Positions 25,046-34,443 are shown, counted from the stretch's first letter. The stretch: 64,000 nucleotides of DNA from Yeosuana aquiaggeris (GCF_044003965.1 NZ_JBAWKC010000001.1:1116001-1180000); one strand, 5' to 3'. Notes: generated by a model from the sequence alone, not told the origin. Made by a program: numbers and translations.

Positions 25046-27676
25046 ATGCAAATTCCATCAAAATATGACGCTAGTCAGGTAGAAAGTAAATGGTATGAAT
25101 ACTGGATGAGCCATAATTTTTTTCATTCAGAACCGGATGAAAGAGAACCATATACTATTGTAATTCCACCTCCAAATGTAACTGGGGTTTTGCATATGGG
25201 ACATATGCTTAATAATACTATTCAGGATGTGCTCATTCGTCGTGCTAGACTTCAAGGTAAAAACGCTTGTTGGGTTCCTGGTACTGACCATGCATCTATT
25301 GCTACTGAAGCAAAAGTTGTTGCCAAATTAAAAGAGCAGGGCATTGATAAAAACGATTTGTCGCGTGAGGAGTTTTTAAAACATGCCTGGGAATGGACAC
25401 ATGAATATGGTGGTGTGATTCTGGAACAATTGAAAAAATTAGGTTGTTCATGTGATTGGGACCGAACAAAATTCACTATGGATGATGACATGAGTGAGGC
25501 GGTAATCAAAGTGTTTGTAGATTTATTTAATAAGGGCTTAATTTATCGGGGTTACCGCATGGTTAACTGGGATCCTGAGGCTAAAACAACTTTGTCAGAT
25601 GAAGAGGTTATATATGAAGAACGTCAAGGGTTATTATATTACATAAAATATCAGGTTGAAGGAACAAAGGATTATTTAACCATAGCAACGACACGTCCAG
25701 AAACTATTTTTGGGGATACGGCCATATGTATTAATCCAAATGATGACAGGTTTAAACATCTTAGTGGTAAAAAGGCCATTGTGCCTGTTTGTAAAAGAGT
25801 CATCCCAATAATTGAAGACGAATATGTAGATATGGAATTTGGGACAGGTTGTTTAAAAGTAACACCTGCACATGATGAAAATGACAAGATTTTAGGGGAT
25901 AAACACCAGCTTCAGGTGATTGATATTTTTAACCCCGACGCAACTTTAAATAGTTTTGGATTGCATTATGAAGGTAAAGACCGTTTTGTTGCCAGGAAGG
26001 AAATACACATAGAATTAGAAGAGAAAGGGCATTTAGTTAAAACTGAAAACTATTTAAACAAAGTAGGAACTAGTGAGCGAACTAAGGCTGTTATTGAGCC
26101 TAGATTGTCGGATCAGTGGTTTTTAAAGATGGAAGATTTAGTGAAGCCAGCTATTAAGGCGGTTTTAGAAGACGGAGAAGTAAAGTTGTTTCCTAAAAAG
26201 TTTGAAAATACCTATCGACACTGGATGGAAAACATTCGTGATTGGAATATTTCCCGTCAGTTATTATGGGGACAACAAATACCTGCTTATTATTATGGTG
26301 ATGGTAAAGAAGATTTTGTAGTAGCAGAAAATATTGAAGATGCTTTAGAACTGGCAAAGGAAAAATCAAATAATTCGGTATTAACCTTTGCTGATTTATC
26401 TCAGGATACGGACGCCTTAGATACCTGGTTTTCATCTTGGTTATGGCCCATAAGCGTCTTTGATGGTATTAGAAATCCAGAAAATAAAGATATTCAATAT
26501 TATTATCCAACCAATGATTTGGTAACAGGGCCAGATATTTTATTTTTCTGGGTGGCCAGAATGATTATTGCTGGATATGAATATAGAGGTGAGAAACCAT
26601 TTCAAAATGTATATCTAACAGGATTAGTACGCGATAAGCAACGACGTAAAATGAGTAAATCGCTAGGTAACTCACCGGATGCCTTAAAACTGATTGAAGA
26701 ATTTGGTGCTGATGGTGTGCGTGTTGGATTATTGTTGAGTTCTGCCGCAGGCAATGACCTGTTATTTGACGAGGCCTTATGTCAACAAGGAAAGGGTTTT
26801 GCTAATAAAATATGGAATGCCTTCAGATTAATAGAAGGTTGGGAAGTTGCAGAAATAGAGCAGCCAAAATCTTCAAAAATAGCGATTGATTGGTTCGAAG
26901 CTAAATTTCAGGAAACCCTATTAACTATAGAAGATCACTTTAGTAAATACCGTATTAGTGATGCTTTGATGGAAACATACAAACTGATTTGGAATGATTT
27001 CTGTTCATGGTTTTTAGAAATGATAAAGCCCGAGTATCAAAAACCAATAGATAAAGTAACTTATCAGGCGGCTATTTCAATTTTAGAGAATAATTTAAAA
27101 TTATTACATCCGTTTATGCCATTTTTAACGGAGGATATCTGGCAGTATATTTTAGAAAGAACACCTGAGGAAGCTTTGATTGTTTCCAAATGGCCTGTGC
27201 ATTCAAGCTTTGACAAGGCGTTAATAGCTGAATTTGATTTTGCTTCGGAAGTTGTTTCTGGTATCAGAACCATTAGAAAAGAAAAGAATATCCCTTTTAA
27301 GGATGCTCTTCAGTTTTCAGTAATCAATAATGAAAATGTCAGTAAGACTTTTGATGAGGTTATAATAAAACTGGGTAATCTAGAAGCAATTAATTATGTG
27401 TCTGAAACAGTTGATGGCGCATTAACTTTTAGAGTAAAATCAAATGAGTATTTTATTCCAATAATTGGTGCCATTGATGTGGAAGCAGAGATTAAAAAAC
27501 TGACAGAAGAATTAAATTACACGCAAGGATTTTTGAAATCTGTACAAAAGAAACTATCTAATGAGCGTTTTGTAGCAGGAGCACCGGAGCAAGTGATTGC
27601 AAATGAACGAAACAAAGAAGCAGATGCCTTGGCAAAAATTGAAACCATTAAAGCCAGTTTGGCAAGTTTAAACTAG
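25046..27676 (+). CDS. valS: valyl-tRNA synthetase
   Basis: This 876-residue class I synthetase attaches valine to tRNA-Val. It begins MQIPSKYDASQVESKWY, as usual for the family. The HIGH motif is PPPNVTGVLHMGHML and the KMSKS motif is RRKMSKSLGNSPD. Between them lies the editing domain (TTRPETIFGDTAI). The C-terminal anticodon-binding domain is followed by a coiled-coil tRNA-binding arm (EAEIKKLTEELNYTQGFLKS). The ATG at 25046 is preferred because the TTG at 25013 falls inside the promoter element. Confidence 0.97.
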   Translation: MQIPSKYDASQVESKWYEYWMSHNFFHSEPDEREPYTIVIPPPNVTGVLHMGHMLNNTIQDVLIRRARLQGKNACWVPGTDHASIATEAKVVAKLKEQGIDKNDLSREEFLKHAWEWTHEYGGVILEQLKKLGCSCDWDRTKFTMDDDMSEAVIKVFVDLFNKGLIYRGYRMVNWDPEAKTTLSDEEVIYEERQGLLYYIKYQVEGTKDYLTIATTRPETIFGDTAICINPNDDRFKHLSGKKAIVPVCKRVIPIIEDEYVDMEFGTGCLKVTPAHDENDKILGDKHQLQVIDIFNPDATLNSFGLHYEGKDRFVARKEIHIELEEKGHLVKTENYLNKVGTSERTKAVIEPRLSDQWFLKMEDLVKPAIKAVLEDGEVKLFPKKFENTYRHWMENIRDWNISRQLLWGQQIPAYYYGDGKEDFVVAENIEDALELAKEKSNNSVLTFADLSQDTDALDTWFSSWLWPISVFDGIRNPENKDIQYYYPTNDLVTGPDILFFWVARMIIAGYEYRGEKPFQNVYLTGLVRDKQRRKMSKSLGNSPDALKLIEEFGADGVRVGLLLSSAAGNDLLFDEALCQQGKGFANKIWNAFRLIEGWEVAEIEQPKSSKIAIDWFEAKFQETLLTIEDHFSKYRISDALMETYKLIWNDFCSWFLEMIKPEYQKPIDKVTYQAAISILENNLKLLHPFMPFLTEDIWQYILERTPEEALIVSKWPVHSSFDKALIAEFDFASEVVSGIRTIRKEKNIPFKDALQFSVINNENVSKTFDEVIIKLGNLEAINYVSETVDGALTFRVKSNEYFIPIIGAIDVEAEIKKLTEELNYTQGFLKSVQKKLSNERFVAGAPEQVIANERNKEADALAKIETIKASLASLN

Positions 27677-27747
27677 ATTTTTACATTTCCATAAAATTCA
27701 AATGAATGTGCAGTAGTCTAATAAATAACTTTTCATTTTTTTCTTGT

Positions 27748-28344
27748 TTATAATTTATCTTTTGCAGAATAGAAGTTTTTAATGATCGATTCCATGGGTT
27801 TTTTGTTTTCTGAAACCTCCATAATTTCGTTCCAGAGGTTTTCTGGTATTAAGGATCTGAGGGGTTGTTCAAGTTTAGGAATTCTATTAAAAACCTTTAG
27901 TAGTTTTTTATCCCACATTTTTGAATATTTCAGCAAATCATCTGGATACACCACTTTTCTTTTAGTGCCTTCATCAATTCCTCTAAATGGTTTAGAAATA
28001 TTTAGGTAACCATAATCATCCGTTAATTGTTCGCCAGGGTGAATGTCTCTTATGGCAATTTCAAAATCATAGGCAGTGCTTAAGCAGTTAGAATTGAAAC
28101 TGTGATTCACATAGCGTCCATGGTCCCAACAAAGCACCAGATTGCCATTACTATTTCTAAAGGTATAAGTTTCCAAAATATCTTGATAAAGTGCATCCAT
28201 GGCTTTAAATGCATCAGGGCTAAATTCCCGGTCTAATTTATCCAAAGCCCAGGTAATGGTGCCAGCAGGAATAAACTCTGTTGCCACTACGCCATGTCCA
28301 ATCTCATTGCTTATAAATTTAAGTTCCGTTTTTGGGTGTATCAT
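27748..28344 (-). CDS. SET domain-containing protein
   Basis: This 198-residue protein is a single SET domain of the protein-lysine methyltransferase type. Visible are GHGVVATEFIPAGTITW (16-32), the cofactor-binding RYVNHSFNSNC (77-87) and the ELTFDYGY-like QLTDDYGY (106-113). The C-terminal 80 residues are helical and specific to this group. Bacterial SET proteins are scattered and mostly unstudied; the substrate is unknown. There is no cysteine-rich post-SET zinc motif. The gene is monocistronic on the minus strand, between valS and the ACBP gene. Confidence 0.85.
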   Translation of the reverse strand: MIHPKTELKFISNEIGHGVVATEFIPAGTITWALDKLDREFSPDAFKAMDALYQDILETYTFRNSNGNLVLCWDHGRYVNHSFNSNCLSTAYDFEIAIRDIHPGEQLTDDYGYLNISKPFRGIDEGTKRKVVYPDDLLKYSKMWDKKLLKVFNRIPKLEQPLRSLIPENLWNEIMEVSENKKPMESIIKNFYSAKDKL

Positions 28345-28399
28345 ACACTTGTGTATTAATTAAAAATTAATTAAGTATAAAATGGGAATCAAACTAAAC

Positions 28400-28666
28400 C
28401 TATTTTCTATATAAAAAGTAGGTGTTTACTAGCTCAATGTAGGTGCTTTTCGCTTCATCTTGAGAGATATCTTTAATTTGAAACAAAGCATTGGTTTTAA
28501 AAGCATTTATTATGGGCTTTTTACTACTTGGTTGCCCGTAATCATTAGTGGCTTTTTTATAATATGCATAGAGTCGAAGTAAAAAATCTGCAGGAAAAGG
28601 CTCAATATGTGCATTCACACGATTAACAGCCTCTTGAAACTCTTTATCTAAATCTCTATTAGTCAT
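28400..28666 (-). CDS. acyl-CoA-binding protein (ACBP family)
   Basis: This 88-residue protein fits the four-helix ACBP fold: LDKEFQEAVNRVN at the start, then the signature LLRLYAYYKKATNDYG with the acyl-CoA-contacting Tyr and Lys residues. The last helix is EAKSTYIELVNTYF. ACBPs bind long-chain acyl-CoA in the cytoplasm. The gene overlaps psd by 8 bases and would be the last gene of the cdsA-psd operon, which suggests a role in lipid supply. The usual KWEAW stretch is weakly conserved here. Confidence 0.82.
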   Translation of the reverse strand: MTNRDLDKEFQEAVNRVNAHIEPFPADFLLRLYAYYKKATNDYGQPSSKKPIINAFKTNALFQIKDISQDEAKSTYIELVNTYFLYRK

Positions 28667-29315
28667 TAATTTCAGCTATAATGCTTTCTCCACCACTAAC
28701 CTTTTGGTTGAGTTTTACTTTAATTTTAGAATTTAAAGGTAAAAATAAATCTACTCTTGAACCAAATTTAATAAATCCTGAATCACTTCCTTGAATTACT
28801 TCATTATTTATTTCAGCATAATTAACAATTCTCTTAGCAAGTGCGCCAGCAATTTGGCGATACAAAACCTTACCATAGGTTGGGTTTTCAACCACTACTG
28901 TGGTACGTTCATTTTCTTCACTGGCTTTAGGATGCCATGCTACTAAGTATTTTCCTGGGTGATATTTACTAAACACAACACTTCCGCCAACGGGATATCT
29001 TGTAACATGCACATTTAAGGGTGACATAAAAACGCTTACTTGTAATCTTTTGTCCTTAAAATATTCTTTTTCAAAAACTTCTTCAATCACTACCACTTTT
29101 CCATCAACAGGAGAGACAACTTGAGTATCATCAAGAACTGTTTTTCTTTTTGGATTTCTGAAAAACTGAAGAATTAATATTAAAAAGCCCAACAATAAAA
29201 ACCAAATGGTGTTTTGAATCCAAACTTTATGGATGAAATTATCTACAAGTAGAAAGCAAGCAACTACAAATATGAACGTTGTAAATATAATTTTATGTCC
29301 TTCTTTATGAAACAT
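28659..29315 (-). CDS. psd: phosphatidylserine decarboxylase proenzyme
   Basis: Psd converts phosphatidylserine to phosphatidylethanolamine. This 218-residue form is the short (PSD-A/archaetidylserine type) family, common in Bacteroidota. It has two N-terminal hydrophobic helices (8-27 and 33-52), VSPVDGKVV (68-76), FMSPLNVHVTRYPVGG (96-111) and the self-cleavage Gly185-Ser186 in FIKFGSRVD, where the serine becomes the pyruvoyl group. It overlaps cdsA by 11 bases and ACBP by 8. Confidence 0.94.
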   Translation of the reverse strand: MFHKEGHKIIFTTFIFVVACFLLVDNFIHKVWIQNTIWFLLLGFLILILQFFRNPKRKTVLDDTQVVSPVDGKVVVIEEVFEKEYFKDKRLQVSVFMSPLNVHVTRYPVGGSVVFSKYHPGKYLVAWHPKASEENERTTVVVENPTYGKVLYRQIAGALAKRIVNYAEINNEVIQGSDSGFIKFGSRVDLFLPLNSKIKVKLNQKVSGGESIIAEIND

Positions 29316-30126
29316 ATTGTATAATTCTTATAAATAAATAAATAAATGGTGCAGCAAAAATAATACTGTCTAAGCGATCTAGTAAACCACCATGACCTGG
29401 CATAATAATTCCGCTATCTTTAACCTTTGCCTGACGTTTAAATTTTGATTCTATTAAATCACCAATAGTGCCAAAAACACTAATAATAATACTTAAAATC
29501 AGCCAATTATTAAAGGTTAAAGTTAAAGTAAAGGTAGCAATAAAATAACTCGCAATACACGAAAAAAACAAGCCCCCTAAAAATCCTTCAACGGTTTTTT
29601 TTGGTGAAATTTTTTCAAATAATTTTTGCCTACCAAAATTTTTACCAATTAAATAAGCAAATGAATCATTAACCCAAATTAATATAAATGATCCTAGTAA
29701 AATATCAGGATTATATGATTTATGGTAATTGGCAATAAGGATTAAAAACACAAAAGCACTGGAAATATAAAATGTAGTAAGTATAAAACGCTTCGTTATG
29801 AAAAGGGGTATAGATTTTTCTGAAAATAGATCCTTAATTAAAAAGAGCTCAACAAAAATAGTGATTACCATAAGAATTTGTGTGGCTTCATCTAATCCTA
29901 AATTAAAATTAACTTCCAGTTGCAAGTAACCAAATACAATGAAGAATATCACAAAAATGACATATGGTATTTTACTTTTTAACTGAATTAATTTATTGAA
30001 TTCAATTAAACAAATAATGCCAAACACAAAAAACAAGGCCATTAATGTTTCAATGCTATAAAGTGAGAAGATTAAAAGCGATACATAGAACAAACCAGAA
30101 AGGGCACGAATTAAAATATCTTTCAT
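29305..30126 (-). CDS. cdsA: phosphatidate cytidylyltransferase
   Basis: CdsA makes CDP-diacylglycerol, the precursor of phosphatidylserine and the other phospholipids. The 273-residue protein has about eight transmembrane segments, WVNDSFAYLIGKNFG, SPKKTVEGFLGG and the C-terminal CDS signature DSGIIMPGHGGLLDRLDS. It heads the minus-strand run cdsA-psd-ACBP with overlapping ends, so phosphatidylethanolamine synthesis steps are cotranscribed. It is preceded 55 bases upstream by the LUD gene. Confidence 0.95.
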   Translation of the reverse strand: MKDILIRALSGLFYVSLLIFSLYSIETLMALFFVFGIICLIEFNKLIQLKSKIPYVIFVIFFIVFGYLQLEVNFNLGLDEATQILMVITIFVELFLIKDLFSEKSIPLFITKRFILTTFYISSAFVFLILIANYHKSYNPDILLGSFILIWVNDSFAYLIGKNFGRQKLFEKISPKKTVEGFLGGLFFSCIASYFIATFTLTLTFNNWLILSIIISVFGTIGDLIESKFKRQAKVKDSGIIMPGHGGLLDRLDSIIFAAPFIYLFIRIIQYVS

Positions 30127-30181
30127 TTTAAATGATTTGTTTTATTAAATTAATATGTTTGGAAATAAACAATAATATTAT

Positions 30182-30790
30182 TTAAAGATCTTCTAGAAGT
30201 AGCAAATATAAATTTTTTGAACTACTTCCGTAGCTTAAAAAGTCTTTTTCGTCAGAAGATTTAAAATGTTTTATAGTAGTAATATTTGTAGGAATTCTTT
30301 GTTTGTTTTTAAATTTAATGCCACGTAAACCCTCTCCAATAGTTTCAACCATTTGACTGGTAGTGGCAAAAACAACAAAATTGGGAGGAAGCTCTGTTAA
30401 TTTTTTTTCTGCAATTTGGAGGGATGAAATGAGTAAAGACCCGTCATTGGCTATTAAATTTTCACAAGTAGTAATAAAATATGTAGAATCACTTATTTTA
30501 TTGGTTGTTGTTAAACCAGCATTTTTAAATTTATCTTTAAGATTAGAGTCTATAAATAATGCCTTTTTGTCTTCCCAATGATTCTCTTGAATAATATTTT
30601 CTAAACTTTGAAAAACCTCATCTAAATCTTCACAATACAGAAACTTACCACCATTAGCTTTAAAGTTTATTGTAAACTTTTCATCTATTGGTAATTTAAT
30701 TTCGGGCATATATTTGCCACGTTCGCCAGATTTTAATTCTTCTTCTTTATTATCAGATTTAGAACCAAATATTTTTCTAAAAAGACTCAT
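30182..30790 (-). CDS. LUD domain protein (LutC-like)
   Basis: This 202-residue protein belongs to the LUD family (LutB/LutC, YkgG). The region NLIANDGSLLISS matches the typical A-x-TGS/DGS stretch, followed by LPPNFVVFATTSQMV and a helical segment. The first 25 residues are Lys/Glu/Ser-rich. No lutA or lutB partner is adjacent, so a role in lactate utilisation is not supported. In flavobacteria this gene sits between ftsH and cdsA with unknown function. A terminator separates it from ftsH. Confidence 0.75.
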   Translation of the reverse strand: MSLFRKIFGSKSDNKEEELKSGERGKYMPEIKLPIDEKFTINFKANGGKFLYCEDLDEVFQSLENIIQENHWEDKKALFIDSNLKDKFKNAGLTTTNKISDSTYFITTCENLIANDGSLLISSLQIAEKKLTELPPNFVVFATTSQMVETIGEGLRGIKFKNKQRIPTNITTIKHFKSSDEKDFLSYGSSSKNLYLLLLEDL

Positions 30791-30837
30791 TTAAGGTTAT
30801 GCTATTAACTCAGTTTTTATTGGAGTTTCTCAAATAT

Positions 30838-30880
30838 AAAAAATCTTAAACTAATCATTCGATTAATTTAAGATTTTTGT
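30838..30880 (-). terminator. intrinsic terminator after ftsH
   Basis: AAATCTTAAA-C-TAATC (30841-30856) pairs with GATTA-A-TTTAAGATTT (30861-30876), an ATTC loop and one mismatch. On the minus strand a T-rich tract follows. It lies 31 bases after the ftsH stop. Confidence 0.8.
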
Positions 30881-30906
30881 TATTGCTATAGAAGAAATTT
30901 AAAAAT

Positions 30907-32847
30907 TTATTCGACGACTGTTTCAATTTCCTCATTATTAAAATCCCTTTTTCCAAAGATTTTCTCAAGATTATCCTTAAAAATAACCTCTTTTTCTAAT
31001 AATACATTAGCCAGTTCTGTAAGTTTATCTTTATTATCTTCAAGCAGTTTAATGGCACGTTTGTATTGCGTTTCAATTAGGTCTGAAATTTCTTTGTCAA
31101 TCAATTCAGCAGTTTTTTCACTGTAGGGTTTTGTGAAACCGTATTCATTCTGTCCTGAAGAATCATAATAAGTTAGGTTGCCAACTTTATCACTTAAGCC
31201 ATAAATAGTGACCATGGCTCTGGCTTGTTTGGTTACTTTTTCCAAATCACTAAGTGCTCCTGTAGAAATTTTATTAAAAATAACTTTCTCTGCGGCTCTT
31301 CCTCCTAAGGCGGCACACATTTCATCAAGCATTTGTTCTGGGTGAACAATGAGACGTTCTTCAGGTAAATACCAAGCAGCTCCTAGTGATCTACCACGAG
31401 GAACAATGGTTACTTTTACCAATGGTGCAGCATGTTCAAGCATCCAGCTTACTGTGGCATGTCCAGCTTCATGAAACGCAACGGCTCGTTTTTCACCAGG
31501 TGTTATAATTTTATTTTTCTTCTCTAATCCACCAATAATTCGGTCAACAGCATCTAAGAAATCTTGTCTGTCAACTTCTTTTTTGCCGTTTCTGGCAGCA
31601 ATTAAAGCGGCTTCATTACAAACATTAGCAATATCGGCTCCTGAAAAACCAGGCGTTTGTTTGGACAGAAAATCAAGGTCTAAATCTTTAGCTTTTTTAA
31701 GAGGTCGTAAATGAACTTCAAATATTTCTTTACGCTCTCTAACATCTGGAAGGTCTACAAAAATTTGTCTGTCAAATCGTCCAGCCCGCATTAAAGCCGT
31801 ATCTAATATATCAGCTCTGTTAGTGGCAGCAAGCACAATAACGTTAGTATTGGTGCCAAAACCGTCCATTTCAGTTAATAGCTGATTAAGCGTATTTTCA
31901 CGCTCATCATTACTTCCAGACATCGCATTTTTACCTCTGGCGCGACCAATGGCATCAATTTCATCAATAAAAATGATTGAAGGTGATTTTTCTTTAGCTT
32001 GCTTGAATAAATCTCTTACTCTTGAAGCTCCAACACCCACAAACATTTCAACAAAGTCAGATCCAGACAATGAGAAGAAGGGCACTTTAGCTTCACCAGC
32101 CACGGCTCTCGCCAATAATGTTTTTCCTGTTCCTGGAGGTCCAACAAGTAAGGCCCCTTTTGGAATTTTTCCACCTAAAGAGGTGTATTTTTCTGGGAAT
32201 TTAAGAAAATCCACAATTTCTTGAACCTCTTCTTTAGCTCCTTCAAGACCAGCAACATCTTTAAATGTTGTTTTTACTTCAGTATTTTGATCAAAAAGTT
32301 TAGCTTTTGATTTTCCAATATTAAATATTTGACCACCAGCACCTCCACCAGCACCACCAGACATGCGGCGCATAATAAAAATCCATACCCCAATAAGTAA
32401 TATGAAAGGAAGAACACTGATTAATAAATCCCCAAAGAAATTATCTTCTGTTATATAAACAGGTGTTAAGTTCAACTGGTTCTCTTTAATAACCTCGTTT
32501 AACTGATTTTGAAAAATCTGTAAATCACCAAACTCAAATTTATAGTTGGGTAATTTGGTGGCAGTAGGTATTAAGGTATTTGGAATTGATTTTTTATGAA
32601 TTTCTTTTTGCTCTGCTTCTCTTGTTAAATAAACTTTAGCAATGCGTTTATTGACAATTTCAACCTTTGTAACATCACCATCAGCAACAAATTGTAAAAA
32701 TTGGGTGGGATTTGTTGTGCTTCCTTCTTGAGAGCCAACACTACTGAATACCTGAATTGCCAAGAAAACCGCGATCACGATGCCATAAATCCAATAAGGA
32801 TTGAATTTTGGTTTTTTGTCTTTTATATTATTTTTTTCGTTTGCCAT
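30907..32847 (-). CDS. ftsH: ATP-dependent zinc metalloprotease FtsH
   Basis: FtsH is a membrane-bound AAA protease that degrades damaged or unassembled membrane proteins and regulatory proteins. The 646-residue protein has transmembrane helices at about 18-36 and 140-160 around a periplasmic domain, a Gly-rich linker, Walker A GPPGTGKT (236-243), Walker B IIFIDEIDA (291-299), the second region of homology around 340-360, and the zinc-binding HEAGH (459-463). It follows rsfS by 6 bases, and the terminator at 30838-30880 ends the unit. Confidence 0.97.
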   Translation of the reverse strand: MANEKNNIKDKKPKFNPYWIYGIVIAVFLAIQVFSSVGSQEGSTTNPTQFLQFVADGDVTKVEIVNKRIAKVYLTREAEQKEIHKKSIPNTLIPTATKLPNYKFEFGDLQIFQNQLNEVIKENQLNLTPVYITEDNFFGDLLISVLPFILLIGVWIFIMRRMSGGAGGGAGGQIFNIGKSKAKLFDQNTEVKTTFKDVAGLEGAKEEVQEIVDFLKFPEKYTSLGGKIPKGALLVGPPGTGKTLLARAVAGEAKVPFFSLSGSDFVEMFVGVGASRVRDLFKQAKEKSPSIIFIDEIDAIGRARGKNAMSGSNDERENTLNQLLTEMDGFGTNTNVIVLAATNRADILDTALMRAGRFDRQIFVDLPDVRERKEIFEVHLRPLKKAKDLDLDFLSKQTPGFSGADIANVCNEAALIAARNGKKEVDRQDFLDAVDRIIGGLEKKNKIITPGEKRAVAFHEAGHATVSWMLEHAAPLVKVTIVPRGRSLGAAWYLPEERLIVHPEQMLDEMCAALGGRAAEKVIFNKISTGALSDLEKVTKQARAMVTIYGLSDKVGNLTYYDSSGQNEYGFTKPYSEKTAELIDKEISDLIETQYKRAIKLLEDNKDKLTELANVLLEKEVIFKDNLEKIFGKRDFNNEEIETVVE

Positions 32848-32853
32848 TCTTTT

Positions 32854-33225
32854 TTAATAACTAGTTTCTATTATTGTTGTTTTAGCATCACCCCAAAGAC
32901 TTTCAATATCATAATAATCTCTGATATGTTTTTGGAACACATGAACTACAACATTTACATAATCTAAAAGAATCCATTCCGCATTATCAGCTCCTTCAAC
33001 ATGCCATGGATGGTCTTTTAATTCTTTACTTACTTTCTTCTGGATAGAATTTGAAATGGCGTTTACCTGTGTATTTGAAGTTCCCTCACAAATAATAAAG
33101 TAATCACAAACCGTATTTTCTATGTCTCTTAAATCAAGAATACTTATTTCATTTCCTTTGACATCTTCAATGCTACTTATTATTACCGATATGAGTTGGT
33201 CTGCGCTTATATGTTCTTTCGCCAT
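32854..33225 (-). CDS. rsfS: ribosome silencing factor
   Basis: RsfS binds ribosomal protein L14 and blocks subunit joining when nutrients run low. The 123-residue protein has the family motifs ILDLRDIENTVCDYFIICEG and HVEGADNAEWILLDYVNVVVHVF. It is cotranscribed with ftsH (6-base gap) under a TAACTTTG element at 33246-33253, and is divergent from birA. Confidence 0.95.
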   Translation of the reverse strand: MAKEHISADQLISVIISSIEDVKGNEISILDLRDIENTVCDYFIICEGTSNTQVNAISNSIQKKVSKELKDHPWHVEGADNAEWILLDYVNVVVHVFQKHIRDYYDIESLWGDAKTTIIETSY

Positions 33226-33245
33226 TAATTTTATTTAAATTTGTG

Positions 33246-33253
33246 CAAAGTTA
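33246..33253 (-). promoter_or_regulatory. -7 promoter element of the rsfS-ftsH operon
   Basis: The minus strand reads TAACTTTG, 20 bases before the rsfS ATG, an exact TAnnTTTG match. No standard -33 TTG is seen. Confidence 0.5.
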
Positions 33254-33319
33254 TTATTTTTTTAGTTCTTTATACCTTAAATTAATCATAAGATTCTATA
33301 GTACTATAATAACTATTTA

Positions 33320-34051
33320 ATGCATCTAATCAAACTTAATGCCATCGATTCTACTAACAGCTATTTAAGAAAGCTTTCTAGCGATGCTGAGTTAGTAGAT
33401 TATACGGTTGTTTCCGCAAAATATCAAACAAATGGCAGAGGGCAAATGGGGACAGTTTGGAATTCTGAAAGCTCTAAAAACCTAACAGTGAGCGTGTTTA
33501 AAGATGTTTCAAAGTTATATTTAGAGCATCCGTTTTATATAAGTATGGCCACTTCATTGGCATTAATTAAAACATTACAAAGTTTTTCAATACCTAAACT
33601 GAGTATAAAATGGCCTAACGACATTTTGTCAGAGGATAAAAAGATCTGTGGTATTTTGATTGAAAATGTCATAAAACAAAATCGTTTACGAGCTAGTATT
33701 ATTGGGGTTGGTTTAAATGTCAATCAAACTGATTTTGAAGGTTTACCAAAGGCAGCTTCTCTAAAATTATTATTAGGAAACACTTTTAATGTTGAGGAAG
33801 TGCTTTACACTCTGATTAAATATTTAAAATATTATTTTATGTTTTTAAGAAAAGAAGAATATTATTTAATAAAACGAGAATATGAATCTTTTCTTTTTAG
33901 AAAAAATAAACCCTCAACATTTAAGGATATAGAGGGCGTGTCTTTTTCAGGAATTATAAAAAATGTTTCTTCTTCAGGCAGTCTTCAGGTTTTAATAGAA
34001 GATGATATTATCAAAGATTTTGATTTTAAAGAGCTTACGCTTTTATACTAA
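33320..34051 (+). CDS. birA: biotin--[acetyl-CoA-carboxylase] ligase
   Basis: This 243-residue biotin protein ligase joins biotin to the carboxyl carrier protein via biotinyl-AMP. It has the N-terminal DSTNSYLRKL, the GRGQMG form of the biotin/AMP loop (GRGxxG), SIKWPNDIL with the catalytic lysine, KKICGILIEN, and GVGLNVNQ. The DNA-binding helix-turn-helix of the E. coli repressor form is absent, so it is an enzyme only. Its stop overlaps the stop of the convergent SRPBCC gene by 4 bases (CTAA). Confidence 0.95.
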   Translation: MHLIKLNAIDSTNSYLRKLSSDAELVDYTVVSAKYQTNGRGQMGTVWNSESSKNLTVSVFKDVSKLYLEHPFYISMATSLALIKTLQSFSIPKLSIKWPNDILSEDKKICGILIENVIKQNRLRASIIGVGLNVNQTDFEGLPKAASLKLLLGNTFNVEEVLYTLIKYLKYYFMFLRKEEYYLIKREYESFLFRKNKPSTFKDIEGVSFSGIIKNVSSSGSLQVLIEDDIIKDFDFKELTLLY

Positions 34052-34443
34052 ATTGATTTTGGGATACTAGTAGCCAATGTCTCAATAAATTTAGTGATAG
34101 GTCCTTTGATCATCATAGCCATCATAGGATTAAAATCACCACTAAACTCCAACTGCACCTCGCTTGAATTTTCGTTTAATTCGACGATATTGCCGGTAAG
34201 TGAGAAGTCTAATTTGCCACCAGCGGCGCCAAGAACAATTTTATTGGGTGAAGAAAGTTCCTTTTTTTTAAGCGTAATTTCAGGCATTCCTTTTAATGCA
34301 AAAAGAAAAGTATCCTCACTTAAAACTTCAAACTTACTGATATTTTCAGGCATTAACGACTCAAAATTTTTGATATCAGATAAAAAATCAAATACCTCTT
34401 GAGGAGATTTATCAACATTTATTTTCGGAGATTCTAAATTCAT
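34048..34443 (-). CDS. SRPBCC-family protein
   Basis: This 131-residue protein looks like a START/SRPBCC helix-grip domain: a strand LESPKINVDKSPQEVFDFLSD, then FESLMPENI, a run of beta strands, and a long C-terminal helix (MMAMMIKGPITKFIETLATSI). Such proteins bind hydrophobic ligands; the ligand here is unknown. I recall the same gene between birA and pyrE in other flavobacteria. It lies 55 bases after pyrE on the same strand. Confidence 0.78.
   Translation of the reverse strand: MNLESPKINVDKSPQEVFDFLSDIKNFESLMPENISKFEVLSEDTFLFALKGMPEITLKKKELSSPNKIVLGAAGGKLDFSLTGNIVELNENSSEVQLEFSGDFNPMMAMMIKGPITKFIETLATSIPKSI

Noticed and set aside
32701..32967. 88-residue plus-strand open frame across the rsfS/ftsH junction
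   Set aside because: It is fully antisense to two well-supported genes and has no family features.
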